Origin: Sphingomonas aurantiaca
Lineage (GTDB): Bacteria > Pseudomonadota > Alphaproteobacteria > Sphingomonadales > Sphingomonadaceae
Assembly: GCF_003050705.1 (NCBI RefSeq)
Contig: NZ_QAOG01000002.1
Location: forward strand, 434,001 to 498,000
DNA: 64,000 nucleotides
Direction: 5' to 3'
This document shows, in pieces, positions 61,355 through 64,000 of this stretch. The notes beneath the pieces are model-generated. The model did no database searches, was not told the DNA's origin, and saw only the letters and a list, made by a program, of their open reading frames with translations. Numbering within the stretch: position 1 is the stretch's first letter; each line of letters begins with the position of its first letter. The position numbers and the translations under genes are program-made.

Positions 61355-61371
61355 GCGCTCCCCGCAACGCA

Positions 61372-61478
61372 TTCCCCTCCCGCTTGCGGGAGGGGTCAGG
61401 GGAGGGACGTGCCCCACGGACCAGCCTCCGGTACGTACGTCATTCCCTCCCCCGACCCCTCCCGCAAGCGGAAGGGGA
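61372..61478. repeat. Palindromic repeat family C
   Basis: CCCTCCCGCTTGCGGGAGGG with TCAGGGGAGGG and, ~40 bp on, the inverted CCCTCCCCCGACCCCTCCCG. Fills the 163-bp gap between the ATPase and permease genes of one operon. Confidence 0.8.
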
Positions 61479-61517
61479 GCAGCAAGCCCGCATCCTCGAT
61501 AGCGGAGCCACGCACTA

Positions 61518-62726
61518 ATGTTCGGCACCACGCTCGTCCTCGCGCTCCGCTCGATCCGCCGCCATCTGCTGCGCTCGTTCCTCACCATCCTCGGCATCGT
61601 CATCGGAGTCGGCGCGGTCGTGACGATGGTCACGCTCGGCAAGGCCACGACCGCCGCAGTCCAGCAGTCGATCTCGTCGCTCGGCACCAACATCCTCCAG
61701 ATCCGCCCCGGCCAGGGGTTCGGCCGCGGTGGTGGCGGACCGCCGCCGCCGCCGCTCAAGATGGACGACATCGATCCGATCGCGCGGCAGATCGCCGGCG
61801 TCACCGCGGTCGCGCCGACCGAGCAGCGCAGCGCGACGGCGATCTACAACGGCGCGAACTGGACGACCTCGATCAACGGCACGACCGGCGCCTATTTCGA
61901 GGTGCAGCCCTGGCCGCTTGCGGGCGGGCGCGTCTTCACGGGCCAGGAGGAGGCCGCGGGCAAGGCGGTCTGCATCATCGGCAACACCGTCATCCAGAAC
62001 CTGTTCCGCGGCGTCGATCCGATCGGCAAGCGGATCCGGCTCAACGACATTTCGTGCGACGTGATCGGCACGCTCAGCACGCGCGGGCAGGCGGGGTTCG
62101 GCGGCGATCAGGATGATGTCGTCGTCATGCCGATCAAGACCGTCCAGCGCCGCTTCACCGGCAACCAGAACGTCGCGGCAATCCTCGTCGGCGTCGATCA
62201 GGGCTATGACACGCAACAGGTCCAGGCGTCGCTGACCGACCTGCTGCGCGAACGCCGCCATCTCGCCGCGGGGCAGGACAACAACTTCAACATCTTCGAT
62301 ACCAAGCAGATTTCGGACACGCTGACCGGCACCACGACATTGCTGACCGGCATCGTCGCTGCGGTCGCGGGGATCAGCCTGGTCGTCGGCGGGATCGGCA
62401 TCATGAACATCATGCTGGTGTCGGTGACCGAGCGCACGCGCGAGATCGGCATCCGTCTCGCGATCGGCGCGGTCGCGCGCGAGGTACTGATGCAGTTCCT
62501 CGTCGAGGCGATCGCGCTGTCGTGCCTCGGCGGCGTGATCGGCCTCGTCATCGCGCAGCTCGCGATCGCGATCATCGCGCCGCTGATCAAGGTTCAGTGG
62601 CTGTTCGTGCCCGAGATCAACATCTTCGCGTTCGTCATCTCGGCGGTGATCGGGGTGGTGTTCGGCTATTTCCCCGCCCGCCGCGCCGCCGCGATGAACC
62701 CTATCGACGCGTTACGGCACGAGTGA
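61518..62726 (+). CDS. MacB-type ABC transporter permease
   Basis: 402 aa: an N-terminal transmembrane helix (~17-40), a ~230-residue periplasmic MacB core domain with a Gly/Pro-rich loop near residue 75, then three helices containing GGIGIMNIMLVSVTERTREIGIR, the FtsX signature (quoted in part: NIMLVSVTERTREIGIR). Ends MNPIDALRHE. Its 3' end overlaps the convergent MocA-like gene by 26 bp. Confidence 0.94.
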   Translation: MFGTTLVLALRSIRRHLLRSFLTILGIVIGVGAVVTMVTLGKATTAAVQQSISSLGTNILQIRPGQGFGRGGGGPPPPPLKMDDIDPIARQIAGVTAVAPTEQRSATAIYNGANWTTSINGTTGAYFEVQPWPLAGGRVFTGQEEAAGKAVCIIGNTVIQNLFRGVDPIGKRIRLNDISCDVIGTLSTRGQAGFGGDQDDVVVMPIKTVQRRFTGNQNVAAILVGVDQGYDTQQVQASLTDLLRERRHLAAGQDNNFNIFDTKQISDTLTGTTTLLTGIVAAVAGISLVVGGIGIMNIMLVSVTERTREIGIRLAIGAVAREVLMQFLVEAIALSCLGGVIGLVIAQLAIAIIAPLIKVQWLFVPEINIFAFVISAVIGVVFGYFPARRAAAMNPIDALRHE

Positions 62727-63318
62727 TCGCCGCGCGGGGATCGTGGACGAGCGCCTGCAGCCTCTCCAGATCCTCGGGCGTGTCGATATCGATCAGCTCG
62801 GCGGGTGCGGTGACGACATGCCGCCCCGCCTTGACCAGGTCGCGCGCACCCGCATCGCCGTCGAGCGTCAGCAGGAAATCGAACCGCTCGCGCCCGAACA
62901 GGGCAGGGGGCGACGGCTTCTCGCCATCGCTCGACGCCACCACCGCGTCGGCGCTGTCGGCGGCATCGAGCATCCGGTAGATATGCGCCGCGGTCACGCG
63001 CGGCATGTCGGCCAGCGCGATCAGCACAGCCTCCGCACCCTCGTCCTTTGCGCATTGCACCCCGAGCTTCACCGATTGCGACATGCCCGACGACGGATCA
63101 TCGTTATGCACCACCTCGAAATGATGGCTGAGGAAGTCGAGCTTGCAGCCGTCGGTGACGACCAGCCGCCGTTTGAACGGAATGTTCTCGAACGCGGTGA
63201 CGACGTGCAGCCCCAGCGGCTTGTTGAGGAACGGCACTTCGAGCTTGTTGGGAATGCCGAACCGCTCCGAGCGCCCCGCGGCGAGGAGAATGAGAAAGAC
63301 GTTTTCAGCGGCGATCAT
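62701..63318 (-). CDS. MocA/MobA-like molybdenum cofactor cytidylyltransferase
   Basis: 205 aa. LLAAGRSERFGIPNKL is the nucleotide-binding start, SSGMSQSVKLG and ALADMPRV hold the metal site. With an xdhC gene directly upstream (overlapping), it probably makes the cytidine form of the molybdenum cofactor for a xanthine-dehydrogenase-family enzyme beyond the window. Confidence 0.82.
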   Translation of the reverse strand: MIAAENVFLILLAAGRSERFGIPNKLEVPFLNKPLGLHVVTAFENIPFKRRLVVTDGCKLDFLSHHFEVVHNDDPSSGMSQSVKLGVQCAKDEGAEAVLIALADMPRVTAAHIYRMLDAADSADAVVASSDGEKPSPPALFGRERFDFLLTLDGDAGARDLVKAGRHVVTAPAELIDIDTPEDLERLQALVHDPRAAITRAVTRR

Positions 63319-64000
63319 TGAACGCTCCTATCATCGCCGCCGCGACCGACAGCGCAATCTCGGATGGGCCGATCGCGCCGATGTCGAGCCCGACCGGCGC
63401 ATCGATCCGGTCGATATTCTCCGCCGTAACACCCTCGCTGGCAAGCCGCTCGCGCCGCGCCGCGTGACTCTTGCGACTGCCGAGCGCACCGACATAGGCG
63501 GCATCGCTCGCCAGCGCGGCGACCAGCGCAGGATCGTCGATCTTGATGTCGTGGCTGAGCGTCACGACCGCGGTCGACGGGCCGGGGCGCAGCGCGGCAA
63601 TCGCCTCGTCCGGCCAGCGATCGTCGAGCGTGACGCCGGGAAACCGCTCCTCGGTCAGGAACCGCGCCCGCGGATCGATGACGATCGTCTCGATCCCGAG
63701 TTCGCGTGCGAGCCCGGCGAGCGCCTGCGCGATCTGCACCGCACCCACGATCAGCAAGCGGCGCGGCGGGTCGTAGCGGTTGACGAACACCTCCCCTGTC
63801 TCGAGCGGGCGCGCGTCGCTATGCCCGGTCTTCAGGTCGGTGGTGACGGTCAGCGCATCGCCCTGGTCGCGCGCGTCGGCGATCCGGTCGAACAGTTCGG
63901 GATCGAACCCCTCGGCCGACACCGGCTGCACCATCACCGCGATCTCGCCGCCGCACGGCAGCCCGACTTCCCAGGCGGCGGCATCCGCGACACCGTAGTT
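63305..64000 (-). CDS. xdhC: XdhC family protein, 5' end beyond window
   Basis: At least 232 residues; the frame runs to the window edge and includes the N-terminal NYGVADAAAWEVGLPCGGE, whose Cys-Gly-Gly motif is typical of XdhC/CoxI. The Rossmann domain (LLIVGAVQIAQALAGLA) and TLSHDIKIDDPAL follow. It inserts sulphurated molybdenum cofactor into xanthine dehydrogenase-type enzymes. Overlaps the MocA-like gene by 14 bp. Confidence 0.88.
   Translation of the reverse strand, partial: NYGVADAAAWEVGLPCGGEIAVMVQPVSAEGFDPELFDRIADARDQGDALTVTTDLKTGHSDARPLETGEVFVNRYDPPRRLLIVGAVQIAQALAGLARELGIETIVIDPRARFLTEERFPGVTLDDRWPDEAIAALRPGPSTAVVTLSHDIKIDDPALVAALASDAAYVGALGSRKSHAARRERLASEGVTAENIDRIDAPVGLDIGAIGPSEIALSVAAAMIGAFNDRR

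Overview
The window is high-GC chromosomal DNA from an alphaproteobacterium, most likely Sphingomonas or a close relative. This assignment is inferred from several things: NodT-type outer-membrane lipoproteins, a rhodopsin/blh pair, the DUF2141 and extensin-like proteins, and dispersed palindromic repeats typical of sphingomonad intergenic DNA. No rRNA is present. One tRNA (Arg, anticodon CCG) is seen.

Layout. 0.05-8.3 kb is ordinary core DNA: sodC, thpR, a Bax-inhibitor-1 membrane protein, a transglutaminase-like protein, extensin-like and Nudix proteins, a secreted trypsin-like protease and a glutathione S-transferase. 8.6-13.0 kb is a wreck of a P2-type prophage. It keeps an integrase that has lost its middle, a Cro-like regulator with a palindromic site, small early genes, and stumps of capsid (N), scaffold (O) and portal (Q) genes joined by deletions. 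13.1-20.8 kb is visibly AT-richer, foreign-looking DNA. It holds an acetyltransferase, a membrane transglutaminase-like protein, a small three-gene operon, and a tightly overlapped operon of an adenine-type DNA methyltransferase, a DUF262 protein and a RelA/SpoT-domain nucleotidyltransferase. That operon is the best candidate for an undescribed (probably anti-phage) system. A replication-initiator-like gene follows (20.8-21.5 kb), and a decayed fragment related to it lies at 27.0 kb in the opposite orientation.

21.6-23.3 kb carries a proton-pumping rhodopsin with a glycine at the carotenoid-antenna position, followed by blh, which makes retinal. Then come a renalase-like flavoprotein, a tandem ~155-bp repeat, a secreted alpha-amylase, an acyltransferase-3/SGNH pair, and a metalloprotease/emfourin/HAD operon. 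33-35.6 kb has two tiny membrane ORFs, an S9 peptidase and tRNA-Arg. 35.7-47.4 kb holds nth and dapB, then two groups that look devoted to envelope phospho-polymers or lipids. The first is a DAG-kinase-like, Tam41-like and NTP-transferase operon. The second is a flippase, an asparagine synthase-like amidotransferase that appears to start at ATC, a CDP-alcohol phosphatidyltransferase, a glycerophosphotransferase and a sugar/polyol-phosphate nucleotidyltransferase.

47.4-52 kb is an EmrAB-type tripartite efflux operon. 52-53.3 kb is an MscS channel. 53.3-57.3 kb is a translationally coupled trehalose operon (otsB, GH15, otsA). 57.8-62.7 kb is a second tripartite pump of MacAB type. The right edge has a MocA-like cytidylyltransferase and a truncated XdhC, both of molybdenum-enzyme maturation.
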